Assembly: GCF_006715395.1 (NCBI RefSeq)
Contig: NZ_VFNC01000002.1
Span: 124,001 to 188,000, forward strand
Length of the DNA: 64,000 bases
Reading direction: 5' to 3'
From: Streptomyces sp. SLBN-31
GTDB lineage: Bacteria > Actinomycetota > Actinomycetes > Streptomycetales > Streptomycetaceae
In this document: piece after piece, positions 26,963-36,078 of the stretch
Position numbering within the stretch: the stretch's first letter is position 1
How the letters are laid out: every line of letters begins with the position of its first letter
Position numbers and translations under genes: made by a program
Notes under the pieces: generated by a model
Database searches by the model: none
What the model saw: only the letters and a program-made list of their open reading frames with translations
What the model was told of the DNA's origin: nothing

Positions 26963-28341
26963 GCCGCCCGATGCCCGCCCGCGCCGCCCGCCGCTCCGGC
27001 CCGGCCCCCTCCCCGGCCGCCCGCCGCGTCATCCGCCTCAACAACGGCTTCCAGCTTCTGTTCAACCTGCTGTGGTGGATGCCCGTCTTCTACGCCTACC
27101 AGCGTGACGCCGGACTGTCCGACAGTCAGATCTTCGGCATCCAGAGCATCTACTACATCGCGTTCTGCCTCTTCGAGATCCCGACCGGAGTGATCGCCGA
27201 CCGCATCGGCGCCCGCAACTGCCTGCGCACCGGCGCCGTCGTCATGACGGCCGCCAACCTGGCGCCCGTCCTCGCCCCCTCCTACACCGGCTTCCTCATC
27301 CACTTCCTCGCCATCGCCGCCGGGCGCTCCCTCGCCTCGGGCGCGGCGAGCGCCTACCTCTACGACGCGCTGCGCGCCGAAGGGGCCGACGCGCACTACC
27401 TGGACGCCGAGGGCAGCGCGCGCTCCCTCGGGCTGGCCGCCAAGGTCCTGTGCTGGCCGCTGGTCGGCCCGCTGATGGTGCTGGCCCGGCCGACCCCCTA
27501 CGTCCTCAGCGCGGCCTGCGCCGCCGGGTCGCTGCTGTGCACGCTGGCTCTGCCCCGCCTCGCAGCCCGCCCGGACGCCGGGCCCCGCGCGGGCGGACCG
27601 CGGCGCAGTGCCCTCCTGCACGACACGGGGGCCGCCCTGCGGGCGCTGCGCGCCTCACCCTGGCTGCCGCTGCTCATGGTGCAGGGGGTCGCGGTGTTCA
27701 CGCTCGCCCGCATCTGCCAGGTCAACCTCTTCCAGCCGGTCCTCCTGGACCACGGCATCGGGGAGAACGCGCACGGCGGCGTGCTCGCGGCCATGACGGT
27801 GGCCGAGGCGGTGGCGTCGGCGCGTCCGCGGTGGCTGAGCCGCCGGCTGTCCGCCGCCCAGTGGGTGTCCCTGCTGAGCGTGGCGCTGGCCGTGACCCTC
27901 GCGGCCACCACCCTCGGCGGGCCGTGGCTCGTCATCGCCCTGCTGTGCGCGTTCGCCGCGATAACCGGGTTCGTGTATCCGGTGCAGCGCAAGCTCGTCA
28001 ACGACGCCGTCCCGGCCGACGCACCACGCGCAACGCTGCTGTCCGTGGAAAGCATCGTGGACCGCGGTGTGTGCGCACTGGCGGCGGTCGCCGCGGGCGC
28101 GTACCTCACGGCCGGACGGCTCGACGACCTGCTGTGGCACAGCGCCGCGGTCACGTGCGTCCTGATTCCGGCCCTGCACCTGGTCCTGCACCGAAGCCGC
28201 CGGACGGGCGAGCCCCAAACCGACCACTCCACCGCCCCGACCCCCGGCTCCCAAGTCCCCCGGCCATCGGAGCAGCCGGCCTCCCTGCCGGCGGACGAGG
28301 GCGCCGCCCAGCCGCCGCTGGGTCTTCGCCGGAGCCGGTAG
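26959..28341 (+). CDS. MFS transporter, probable exporter
   Basis: 460 aa from GTG 26959, which overlaps the dikinase stop (GTGA); MPARAARR at 26971 is an alternative start. About 11-12 transmembrane segments; the first, after VIRLNNGFQLLFNLLWWMPV, is followed by the MFS loop motif FEIPTGVIADRIGARN. The C-terminal tail (about 420-460) is hydrophilic and Pro/Ser-rich. It resembles drug-efflux MFS proteins. As third gene of a coupled trio it most likely exports the product made by the ligase and dikinase. Confidence 0.85.
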   Translation: MSRPMPARAARRSGPAPSPAARRVIRLNNGFQLLFNLLWWMPVFYAYQRDAGLSDSQIFGIQSIYYIAFCLFEIPTGVIADRIGARNCLRTGAVVMTAANLAPVLAPSYTGFLIHFLAIAAGRSLASGAASAYLYDALRAEGADAHYLDAEGSARSLGLAAKVLCWPLVGPLMVLARPTPYVLSAACAAGSLLCTLALPRLAARPDAGPRAGGPRRSALLHDTGAALRALRASPWLPLLMVQGVAVFTLARICQVNLFQPVLLDHGIGENAHGGVLAAMTVAEAVASARPRWLSRRLSAAQWVSLLSVALAVTLAATTLGGPWLVIALLCAFAAITGFVYPVQRKLVNDAVPADAPRATLLSVESIVDRGVCALAAVAAGAYLTAGRLDDLLWHSAAVTCVLIPALHLVLHRSRRTGEPQTDHSTAPTPGSQVPRPSEQPASLPADEGAAQPPLGLRRSR

Positions 28342-28346
28342 GTGCG

Positions 28347-28859
28347 TCACGTGCGATCGTGGACGTCCGCCGGCCGTGGCGGGGACCAGCCGTGCTGGAC
28401 GCCGTAGGGCTCGCGGTCGTCCGTCCTGGTCACCACCGGGGTGTCGAAGCCCTGCGTGAGGACCAGGCTGCGCAGGGTGCTGTAGCCGAGCAGGACGCTG
28501 CCGGCCGCCGTGAAGAAAAGGCCGAACAGGTCGTCGTACCCCAGCCCGTCCCCTGTGCGCACCACCTGCACCAGGCCCCAGCCGCTCAGCACGGCCAGCA
28601 CCGCCCAGACCGGCCACAGCAGCCGATGCGCACGCCGACGGCGCCGCACCTCGGCCGCCGACCTGAGGACGACCCGCACGCGGGCGCCGCACTGCTCACA
28701 GTGCTCGCTCCGCTCGTTGGTCCGGTCGGCGAAACGCTCCAGGCTCCTCGCCTCCGCGCCGACCAGCGTCTTCGTCTGCGTGCTGTCCCCGACGCGCCGC
28801 GTGACGTACGTGTGCGTGATGCTGTACCGGAATCTGTCCGAGATCTCGCTCGCCACCAT
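28347..28859 (-). CDS. Two-helix membrane protein
   Basis: 170 aa starting MVASEISDRFRYSITH. A cytoplasmic N-terminal part contains a Cys pair (CEQCGARV) like a zinc knuckle, followed by a basic RRRRRAHR stretch, two transmembrane helices (about 82-100 and 113-135) and a polar tail. ATG 28859 is preceded by AAGGGGGAGG; an ATG 33 nt upstream is less well placed. It is convergent with the MFS gene and lies downstream of the kinase gene. No family recognised. Confidence 0.6.
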   Translation of the reverse strand: MVASEISDRFRYSITHTYVTRRVGDSTQTKTLVGAEARSLERFADRTNERSEHCEQCGARVRVVLRSAAEVRRRRRAHRLLWPVWAVLAVLSGWGLVQVVRTGDGLGYDDLFGLFFTAAGSVLLGYSTLRSLVLTQGFDTPVVTRTDDREPYGVQHGWSPPRPADVHDRT

Positions 28860-28992
28860 GCCTCCCCCTTCGCTGGCCCCGCCCAAGTCCATTCCCCGTC
28901 GGCGCCGTTCGCACCCACAGGCCGCCGACGCGCTGTGTCCGCCACCGTGTCAGTCCGGTTCGTGGCTCCCCTGCTGCGCCGGCCGTCGCTGC

Positions 28993-30795
28993 TCAGGACG
29001 TGCCGCGGCTGTGGTGCAGGGCGGTGGGCGCACCGGCGGACTGGCTGCCCTCGTCGCCGAGGCTGATGGTGTCGGCAGCGGTCAGCTGGACCACGTACAG
29101 GTGGCCGCTCTCGCATTGCAGCGAGGTGTCCGAGCGGTTGGTCGCGTGGCTGGTGGCCGCGACGAACGTGGCCGTCGTGCCGCGCACCGACCGAAGTTCC
29201 AAGGCCTCTGTGCAGCCGACCTCGCGGCCGGTGCCGACCTCCTTGATGTTGCTGACCTGTTTGCCGGCCAGTTCGCCCACCTCGGCGGTGTGCAGGGTGA
29301 GGGTCACGGTGAACGACTCGGTGCGCGGGTGCTGTTGGCCGTCCGCGTCAGGGTTGCCCGGCCCCGTGCCGGTCCAGACGCCCGCCCACGCGGTGGAGAG
29401 GGCGGGCGCGGAGGACGACGGGGTCGGGGAGGCCGTGGAGCCGTCTCCGGTCGCCTCCTTGTCGAACGGGTTCCACAGCAGGACGCCGGTCACCAGGGCG
29501 GCCACCGCGAGAGCGGAGCCGGCGAGTGTCCAGCGGAGGCGGCGGCGTGCGCTCCCGTCCGTGTGGGGGGCGGGGGCGCCGTACGGCCCGAACCCGGCGG
29601 TGCCGGGGGCGAAGTGGGGCTGGGCGGTGTCAGGGGTGAACGGGCCGTACGGCGTGGGAGTGTCCGGGGCCGGCCGGCCGTACGGTGCCGGGCTGTTGGG
29701 AGGCGGCACGTACGGCGCGGCGGGGGTCGCGTGATCGAGGGATGAGGTCAGGGGCCCCGCCCCGGCGGTCGCCGGCACGGGCGGTCTCCCGCCGGCGGAC
29801 GTCCCCGTGTCCGACGGCCGGAGATCCTGGCCGTGCGGCGGTACCGCGCACCGGTGCGCGACCTCCTCCTCGCGGGCCGCGAGGTCGGCGCCGAGTCCGG
29901 GCGGGAGCGCGTCCTTCCACACATCGGCCACTGAAGCGGGCCCGCCCTCATGAGCGGCCGTCCGTGGGTCGTCCGCAACCCGCCCCCGGCGCAGCCGGGC
30001 CGCCAACTCGGCGCTGTCCGGCCGCTTCTCGGGCCCCTTCGCCAGGCAGTCGCGGATCAGCGGGGCCAGTTCGGCCGGTACGCCGTCCAGGCGGGGCGGC
30101 TCGTGGACGATGCGGTAGAGCAGGGACGCGGCCGAGGGCTGCTCACCGGGATACTCGAAGGGTCCGGTGCCGGTCGCGGCGAACACCAGGACCGCGCCCA
30201 GGGAGAAGATGTCGCCCGCCTCGCCGACCGCTCCCCCGGCGGCCTGTTCGGGAGCGAGGTAGCCGGGCGAGCCGATGACACCGCCGGTGCTGGTGTGGCG
30301 GGAGTCGTCGGCGGCCCGGGCGATGCCGAAGTCGATGAGCATGGGGCGGTCACGGCCGAGCAGGACGTTGGACGGTTTGACGTCCCGGTGGGTGAGCCCG
30401 CAGGCGTGCACGGCGGCCAGCGCCGCGGCGAGTTCGGCGGCCAGGGCGCGCAAGGCGGCGGTCGGCAGTGGCCCGTGCCCGGCGACCCAGTCGGACAGGG
30501 CAGGAGCGGCGACGTACTCGGTGGCCAGCCACAGCGGGCGATGTCCGGGCGGGCTGAAGTCCACCACCGAGACGGTCCACGGGGAGCGGACGCGGTCACT
30601 GGTGCGGATCTCCCGGGCGAAGCGCCGCTCGAAGTCCGGGGCGGCGGTGAGGTCGGGCCGGACCGTCTTCAACGCCAGGGGACGGCCGGTCGGCGTGCGC
30701 GACAGATAGACCTGCCCCATACCGCCCGCGCCGAGCCGCGCCAGCAGCGGATAGCCGCCGATCGTGGCCGGATCCGTGCTCTCCAACGACTGCAC
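28993..30795 (-). CDS. Transmembrane Ser/Thr protein kinase
   Basis: 600-aa PknB-type kinase. Kinase domain about 12-275: GAGGMG (22-27), Lys43 (LALKTV), HRDVKPSN (136-143), DFG (155-157), and GSPGYLAPEQ in the activation segment. A long Pro/Thr-rich juxtamembrane stretch (about 300-445) leads to one transmembrane helix (about 452-472) and an extracellular domain with three Cys (GCTEALEL and CESGHLYV). GTG 30795 has GGGGGAGG 5 nt upstream and is preferred to the GTG at 30819; the frame open to 31152 is shadow. Likely sensor kinase; ligand unknown. Confidence 0.88.
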   Translation of the reverse strand: MQSLESTDPATIGGYPLLARLGAGGMGQVYLSRTPTGRPLALKTVRPDLTAAPDFERRFAREIRTSDRVRSPWTVSVVDFSPPGHRPLWLATEYVAAPALSDWVAGHGPLPTAALRALAAELAAALAAVHACGLTHRDVKPSNVLLGRDRPMLIDFGIARAADDSRHTSTGGVIGSPGYLAPEQAAGGAVGEAGDIFSLGAVLVFAATGTGPFEYPGEQPSAASLLYRIVHEPPRLDGVPAELAPLIRDCLAKGPEKRPDSAELAARLRRGRVADDPRTAAHEGGPASVADVWKDALPPGLGADLAAREEEVAHRCAVPPHGQDLRPSDTGTSAGGRPPVPATAGAGPLTSSLDHATPAAPYVPPPNSPAPYGRPAPDTPTPYGPFTPDTAQPHFAPGTAGFGPYGAPAPHTDGSARRRLRWTLAGSALAVAALVTGVLLWNPFDKEATGDGSTASPTPSSSAPALSTAWAGVWTGTGPGNPDADGQQHPRTESFTVTLTLHTAEVGELAGKQVSNIKEVGTGREVGCTEALELRSVRGTTATFVAATSHATNRSDTSLQCESGHLYVVQLTAADTISLGDEGSQSAGAPTALHHSRGTS

Positions 30796-30952
30796 GTACG
30801 CCTCCCCCTGGTCACTCACCCCGTGAAGGAAGCAGGATAGTAGGCGGCCCCGGCCGTGAACGGACCTCTGAAGGGTGCCTGACCCAACTGTGCGCTCTGC
30901 GTTGCGGATCGAGCAGCCGCTCGGGTGGGGCGATCCCCTGCTGGTGGCGGCG

Positions 30953-31942
30953 TCACTGCAGAGTGATCTCCTCGCCGATCGATTGCTCGCGGGCGGCCGC
31001 GACGACCAGGGCCGTGGCTGCGGCGTCCTGTACGGCCACACCGACCGACTTGTAGAGGGTGATCTGATCCGGCGCGGTGCGTCCCGCTTTGCTGCCTGCG
31101 ATGAGTTCGCCCAGCTCGGCGTGTACGTGATCGGCCGTGATGAGACCGTCACGGATCGGCATGAGCAGGTCGTTGCTGCCGGCGGGTGGCGGGGCGAGCA
31201 CGGCCTGGCGGGACTCGACGCACACCAGCGCCTCGGCCACCGTGGCGTCGTCGATCTCGCGGCCGGCCGGGTTGTAGCCCACCGAGGTGATGTGCACCCC
31301 CGGTGTCAACCAGGGGCGGCGGATCACGGGTTCGACGGCGTGCGTCGTCGCTGCGGCGATGTCCGCGCCGTCCAGCGCCTCGGCGTAGCTGGAGGCGGCC
31401 TGCACGTCGGCCTCGAGGACGAAGGAGAGTTCCTCGGCCAGGGCGAAGGCTCTCGCCGGGTCCCGGCCGGCCACACGGATCTGCCGGATCGGGCGGACCC
31501 GGCAGATAGCGCGCGCGTGGGAGCGGGCCTGCACACCAGTGCCCAGCACGGCCAGCACCGACGCGTCCTCCCGGGCCAGCAACCGCGCCGACAGCGCGGA
31601 GCAGGCGCCGGTCCGCGCTGCGGTGATGGCCGTACCGTCCAGCAGGGCAGCGGGCTCGCCGGTGTCCGGATCGAACGCCACGATCAGCGCCTGATGGGTC
31701 GGCATCCGAGCCCCGTCGTTGTGAGGGAAGAGTGACACGAGCTTGGTCATGAGCATCCCGGCCGATGACAGGAAGCCCGGCATGGCCGCCAGAAATCCAT
31801 CGTGCTCGGGCACCAGGGCGGCGACGCGATCGGGCACCGAGGCACGGCCCGCACTGAGGTCCGCCATCACCGGGGCCAGGGCATCGATCAGCGAGTCCAT
31901 GTCGAGCAGTTCCTCGACCTGCGAGCGGCTCAGCACCAGCAT
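30953..31942 (-). CDS. Ornithine cyclodeaminase / mu-crystallin family protein
   Basis: 329 aa, full length for the family. NAD(P)-binding region VLAVLGTGVQARSHARAI followed by RIRQIRVAGRDPARA-type sequence, and DGTAITAARTGACSALSARL, which is the conserved substrate-site stretch (TAxRTxA). Members are ornithine cyclodeaminases, alanine dehydrogenases, ketimine reductases or staphylopine-type synthases; the substrate cannot be fixed here. ATG 31942 has AGGAGGT upstream. Monocistronic. Confidence 0.88.
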   Translation of the reverse strand: MLVLSRSQVEELLDMDSLIDALAPVMADLSAGRASVPDRVAALVPEHDGFLAAMPGFLSSAGMLMTKLVSLFPHNDGARMPTHQALIVAFDPDTGEPAALLDGTAITAARTGACSALSARLLAREDASVLAVLGTGVQARSHARAICRVRPIRQIRVAGRDPARAFALAEELSFVLEADVQAASSYAEALDGADIAAATTHAVEPVIRRPWLTPGVHITSVGYNPAGREIDDATVAEALVCVESRQAVLAPPPAGSNDLLMPIRDGLITADHVHAELGELIAGSKAGRTAPDQITLYKSVGVAVQDAAATALVVAAAREQSIGEEITLQ

Positions 31943-32295
31943 GCGCCTCAACCTCCTGTTGCCGGTCATTGGGCCGCGACCGCACAGCCCAAGCGTCGAG
32001 CATCGGCCGCCGTCGCACCAGTCATGACATGCCCCACTACTGGGCACGTTCATCCGTCCGCGGCTGAGCACATCGGCGTACACGCCGACAGCAGGACAGC
32101 AGTCAGGCCTCCAAGACCCTGGCGAAGGTGATGCCGAGGTGCGTGAACCGGCCGGCGATCGAACGGTTCGCGAGGGGCCATTGGGGGCTGTGGAAACGGC
32201 TACAGACGAAGCGTCGGGAGGGCGAGCGTGACGGCGTGCCCCGGATCCCCCGAATGGGCTGCCAAGGCGCGACAGGTGCCGGGGCCGGCATTTCC

Positions 32296-33942
32296 ATGGA
32301 AGACATGCCCCGACTCGACAGCGCATGCCACCGGCCTCTTCGCTCCGCCGCGGTACTGGGCCTGGTGGCGGCGCTGGCCGTCGGCTGTACCGGGTCCGAT
32401 GCCGACACCACCGCCGCCGTCGGGGGTGCGGTCGTCCAGGCGTCACCGCTGCCCACCGTCCCACCCGCCCAACCACCGTCACAGCTCACCCGGGCCAAGG
32501 TCGACACCGCGGTGAGCCGGCTGGACGGCGTTGTGCGGGACGCCATGCGCCGCACCGGTGTGCCCGGCGTCGCCGTGGGCGTGGTGTACGACGACAAAGT
32601 GCTGTATCTGAAGGGGTTCGGCGTACGGAAGGCAGGCACGAAGGAGCGGGTCGGAGCGGACACTGTCTTCCAACTCGCCTCGGTCTCCAAGCCCCTTGCG
32701 TCCACCGTGGTCGCCGCGGCGGTGGGCGAGAAGACCGTCGCCTGGGACGACCCGGTCGTCAAGCACAGCTCCGGCTTCAAGCTGAAGGACCCTTGGGTCA
32801 CCCGTCATGTCACGCTGGCCGACCTGTTCTCGCATCGCAGCGGCCTGCCCGACCACGCCGGAGACCTCCTGGAGGACCTCGGCTACGACCGCTCGTACAT
32901 CCTGGACCACCTCCGCTACCAACCCCTCGCCCCCTTCCGCGCCCACTACGCGTACACCAACTTCGGGCTGACCGAAGCCGCCGTCGCCGTCGCGCAAGCT
33001 GCGGGGACCAGTTGGGAGAAGCTGTCCGCCGAGAAGCTGTACGGGCCGCTCGGCATGAGCTCCACCAGCTCCACCTTCGCCGACTACGAGAAGGCGGCCG
33101 ACAAAGCCTCCTTGCATGTGAAGACCGGGAACACCTGGAGTGCCGAGCACGTGCGTGACGCGGACGCCCAGAGCCCGGCGGGTGGGGCCAGCTCCACGGT
33201 CCGGGACATGACGAAGTGGCTGCGCCTGCAACTGGACAACGGCAAATTCGAGGGGCGGCAGCTCGTCGACGCCGACGCCCTGGAGCAGACCCACCTGCCG
33301 CACATCGTCTCCGAGCCGCCGCACGCGTCCGCGGGCAGGGCCGGGTTCTACGGACTCGGCTGGAACGTGAGCTACGACGACCAGGGCAGGCTGAAGCTCG
33401 GCCACTCCGGCGCCTTCGCGCTGGGGGCGGCCACCAACGTCACACTGTTGCCCTCGGAGAAGCTCGGCATCGTCGTCCTGACCAACGGCGAGCCCATCGG
33501 CGTACCCGAGGCGATCGCCACCACGTTCGTCGACACCGCGCAGACCGGCGGGCCCACCGTCGACTGGCTGACATTCCTCGGGCCACTCATCAAGCAGGCC
33601 GCGGCGGGAGAACGCTCGCCGGTCGACTACACCAAGCCTCCGGCCTCGCCCGCGCCCGCCAAGGCGACCAACGCCTACACCGGAACGTACGCCAACGAGT
33701 ACTACGGCCCGATGACCGTCAGCGCCCAGGGCGGCGAGCTCACCATGCAACTCGGGCCCAAGAAGCAACGGTTCCCCTTGCGCCATTACGACGGTGACAC
33801 CTTCAGCTACCGCACCACCGGCGAAAACGCCGTCGGTTTGTCCGGCGTGACGTTCACCGTCGGGTCCGGCGGACGCGCCGACAAAGTCCGGGTCGAGAAC
33901 CTCGACACGACCGGTCTTGGCACCTTCACGAGGAACGAATAG
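32296..33942 (+). CDS. Beta-lactamase-like serine hydrolase lipoprotein
   Basis: 548 aa. Lipoprotein signal with lipobox ALAVGC (Cys31). Class C / penicillin-binding-protein-like domain about 70-420: SVSK (Ser129 nucleophile, Lys132), YTNFG (Tyr-x-Asn) and HSGA (the KTG-equivalent). A C-terminal lipocalin-like DUF3471 domain (about 455-548, AYTGTYANEYYGPMTV) follows, usual for Pab87/LACTB-like peptidases. Acts outside the membrane, probably as a D-aminopeptidase or esterase; true antibiotic resistance is unlikely. The start at 32305 (MPRLDS) is also possible. A hairpin follows at 33986-34010. Confidence 0.88.
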   Translation: MEDMPRLDSACHRPLRSAAVLGLVAALAVGCTGSDADTTAAVGGAVVQASPLPTVPPAQPPSQLTRAKVDTAVSRLDGVVRDAMRRTGVPGVAVGVVYDDKVLYLKGFGVRKAGTKERVGADTVFQLASVSKPLASTVVAAAVGEKTVAWDDPVVKHSSGFKLKDPWVTRHVTLADLFSHRSGLPDHAGDLLEDLGYDRSYILDHLRYQPLAPFRAHYAYTNFGLTEAAVAVAQAAGTSWEKLSAEKLYGPLGMSSTSSTFADYEKAADKASLHVKTGNTWSAEHVRDADAQSPAGGASSTVRDMTKWLRLQLDNGKFEGRQLVDADALEQTHLPHIVSEPPHASAGRAGFYGLGWNVSYDDQGRLKLGHSGAFALGAATNVTLLPSEKLGIVVLTNGEPIGVPEAIATTFVDTAQTGGPTVDWLTFLGPLIKQAAAGERSPVDYTKPPASPAPAKATNAYTGTYANEYYGPMTVSAQGGELTMQLGPKKQRFPLRHYDGDTFSYRTTGENAVGLSGVTFTVGSGGRADKVRVENLDTTGLGTFTRNE

Positions 33943-33985
33943 GCCTGGCCAGCAAAAGCTCACACAAATCGCGTGAAGCAAATCC

Positions 33986-34010
33986 TGGGCCCTCACACAC
34001 CAAGGGCCCC
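33986..34010 (+). terminator. Hairpin terminator
   Basis: TGGGCCCT / AGGGCCC(C)A stem (at least 7 bp) with a loop of about 9 nt, 44 nt after the beta-lactamase-like gene. Confidence 0.55.
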
Positions 34011-34090
34011 AGACGCTCCCTTCTGACGCGCATGAGCGACGAGCAGGACTGCCGCCTCACGTCGGTGGGAAGGCTGCGGAATACGGATCC

Positions 34091-34495
34091 AGAACGACCG
34101 CAGTAGCCGTCGCCCTCACGGCACTCGCGGGACTGGCGCTGGCCGGCGCGCCCAGCGCAGCGGCCGAAGACCGGGCCTTGTTCAACCTCACAGTCGGCGT
34201 CACCTACTTCAAGGGCACGATCGAGTTCTACAACCGGTCCGTCACTGTCAACGGCGTGCTGCGGGGTCTGAGCACCGGGTGCCGACGGGGCGCGGCCTGG
34301 GCGTTCGATTCCGCCGGGTCGCCACTGGACAACCGGTCCACGACCGCGGTGTGCAATGGGGCCGTCTCCAAGACGATCCCGCTCACGGCGGATGTGCCGG
34401 GCGGGGCCGCAGAGGTCGAGGTCGATCTCCTCGAAGGCAACGGCCACCGGATCGCCTCCTGCCACGTCCAACGCGGCTTCGAGTACTGCGAGTAG
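34091..34495 (+). pseudogene. Small secreted protein without a usable start codon
   Basis: The frame encodes a clear signal peptide (RTTAVAVALTALAGLALAGA then PSAAAE) and a mature part of about 110 residues (LFNLTVGVTYFKGTIEFYN) with four Cys (STGC, TAVC, ASCHV, EYCE) that could form two disulfides. The signal peptide begins near 34091, but no in-frame ATG, GTG or TTG precedes it: upstream codons run GGT GGG AAG ... GGA TCC AGA. The nearest ATG (34032) is in another frame that stops at the signal peptide. Either the start was destroyed by an indel or an unusual start is used. TTG 34178 would lose the signal. Confidence 0.5.
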
Positions 34496-34499
34496 AACG

Positions 34500-34746
34500 A
34501 GCCGGCTCGGGTCAGGCGTGGCGAGGCGAGACGCCCGCGCCACGCCTGGATACTCGGCCCCAGCGCTGTCGTCGTCGGTGGAGTGAGGACCACGAGGGCG
34601 ACCACGGCGATGGCCATGACGAGGGTGGGTAGTGCGAGGGCGAGGGCGAGGAAGAAGACTCCGGGCACGGCCAGTCCCATGATCAGGCCGACGAGGAGAA
34701 CGCCGGCCGCGTTCGGGGCGTGGGTGCGGTGGGTGAGGAGGGCCAT
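34500..34746 (-). CDS. Possible small hydrophobic protein (uncertain)
   Basis: From ATG 34746 the frame reads MALLTHRTHAPNAAGVLLVG and continues with two hydrophobic stretches (VLLVGLIMGLAVPGVFFLALALALP and MAIAVVALVVL), like a membrane protein. The frame then runs antisense through the small secreted protein, where composition deteriorates, so only the first 80 codons are believable. No clear ribosome binding site. It follows the caspase remnant in the same direction. Confidence 0.25.
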
Positions 34747-34804
34747 CGCAGCAGTGCGCGGGTGCGGTGTGCCCTTGCGCCAGGGGGTCCCGCCGCTGAG
34801 GCGG

Positions 34805-35797
34805 TCACCAATGGGGTTTACCCAGTAGATAGGCGAGGCCCAGGAGCACGGCCAGGATCAGCGCCGGGGTCGCCAGGCCCTTCGCGATCGAGGTCACTGT
34901 GTGCGTTGACCCGGCTGTCCGCCTGGTGTAGCGCTCCCGCCGTGCTGCTACGTCGTGCCGGGCGAACGCGCTGACGACCAGCGCCAGCGCAGCGGTGATC
35001 AGACACACGATGAGCGGTGGGAGGGCTCCGTGCTCGTGGATGTTGTCTTCGACGTTACCGCCCACTCCTTCGTTGCTCCGTTCCACGACGGCCACCGCTG
35101 CCGCCTGGAGTGTCCAGATGAGCGTGCCGACCGCCGTGACGGCGAGGGCGAGAGCGGCACCTGCATAGCCCAGAGCGCGTAGGGCCGGGGCTGACTGGTC
35201 TTTACGTGTCGGCCTTGCAGGAGTCAGCGGCGGCGTCTTGGGCGGGGGTGGGATGCGCGATGGCTCGACTACCACCGTGTCCTGCATGTCGTGCGAGACC
35301 TGCGTTGGTCTGGCGGAGCCGTTCGCGGGCCTGGGTTCGGGCTCCGTGTACCGGGCGGGTTCGTGTGCCGGGCCCACCACAGCCTCGACGTGGATCGCTG
35401 ATTCGTCGGCCACACCTTTCAATGAGATGTCGCCGGACAGGTGTCCCTCGACAGCCGTGTCGACGCGGACCTCCAGTCCGCTTTGGGTCGGATCGACCCC
35501 GCAGCCACGGCTGCCCGGGCTGGGCCACGCAGTGGCGGGCCAGCGGCGGGCCCCGGACTCGCTCTTGAGGCCATGGCAGGAGAAGTGCAGCAGCAGCGTA
35601 TCGGCGCGGCTGCGGTCGTTGAAGAAGCCTTGGATGCGTCTGCGCATGAGATCGGCCGACGCGTTGTGGATGACTTCCACCTCGAAGTCGCCGATCTGCG
35701 GATCGTGCAGCACCCTCTCGAGGGCCGCGGCATCCCGCGTCGGCGCTCTCAGCTTCTTGAGCCCGGAATCGTTGTACTGATCGTTCGCAATGATCAG
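34805..35797 (-). pseudogene. Caspase-like (C14) effector, internally deleted
   Basis: The N-terminal frame, from RHALIIANDQYNDSGLKKLR-type sequence to LLLHFSCHGLKSESG, matches the start of actinobacterial caspase-like proteases up to the catalytic His (CHG). The expected 150-200 residues with the catalytic Cys (DCC motif) are missing; the frame jumps to a tail domain (HLSGDISLKG, HVEAVVGPAH), a Pro-rich linker and three transmembrane helices (about 185-300). No ATG or GTG exists before GTG 35713; CTG 35797 overlaps the EACC1 stop, and an out-of-frame ATG at 35819 suggests a one-base insertion. Likely inactive as a protease. Confidence 0.65.
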
Positions 35798-36078
35798 TGC
35801 GTGTCGGGAATCCGGGCATGGTGCCTACCCATCCACGACCGAATCACGGCCATCACCTGGCTCAGAGCGTTGGCCGAGCTGCCCAGGGTAACCAGCAGGG
35901 CCCCGACCTGCGCGACGTCCACAGCCCGCGCACCGGGCGGGACCTCCCCGCCGGGGGGCGCCGTGACATCGTCCACGTCAAGATCAAGCAGCTCCTGACG
36001 CAGATAACCAGTCAGCTCCGCGACGTCTTCAGTTTCCGCGTCCCGGTCGGTCAGGAGGATGTGCAGTGTGTTCTCCAC
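35794..36078 (-). CDS. Effector-associated constant component EACC1
   Basis: 94-aa protein recognised as EACC1-like: the pattern is a short strand with LHILLTDRDAETEDVAEL, an acidic VDDVTAPPGGEVPPGAR turn, and a hydrophobic helix pair (VAQVGALLVTLGSSANALSQ). In actinobacteria such genes sit directly before effector genes (caspase-like proteases, STAND proteins) of predicted immune or programmed-death systems. Here it is followed at once by the caspase remnant, with overlapping ends. GTG 36078 has AAAGGGG 9 nt upstream. Appears intact. Confidence 0.7.
   Translation of the reverse strand: MENTLHILLTDRDAETEDVAELTGYLRQELLDLDVDDVTAPPGGEVPPGARAVDVAQVGALLVTLGSSANALSQVMAVIRSWMGRHHARIPDTH

Noticed and set aside
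32128..32295. Longer N terminus for the beta-lactamase-like lipoprotein
   Set aside because: Would bury the lipoprotein signal inside the protein; the start at 32296 (or 32305) places the lipobox correctly.
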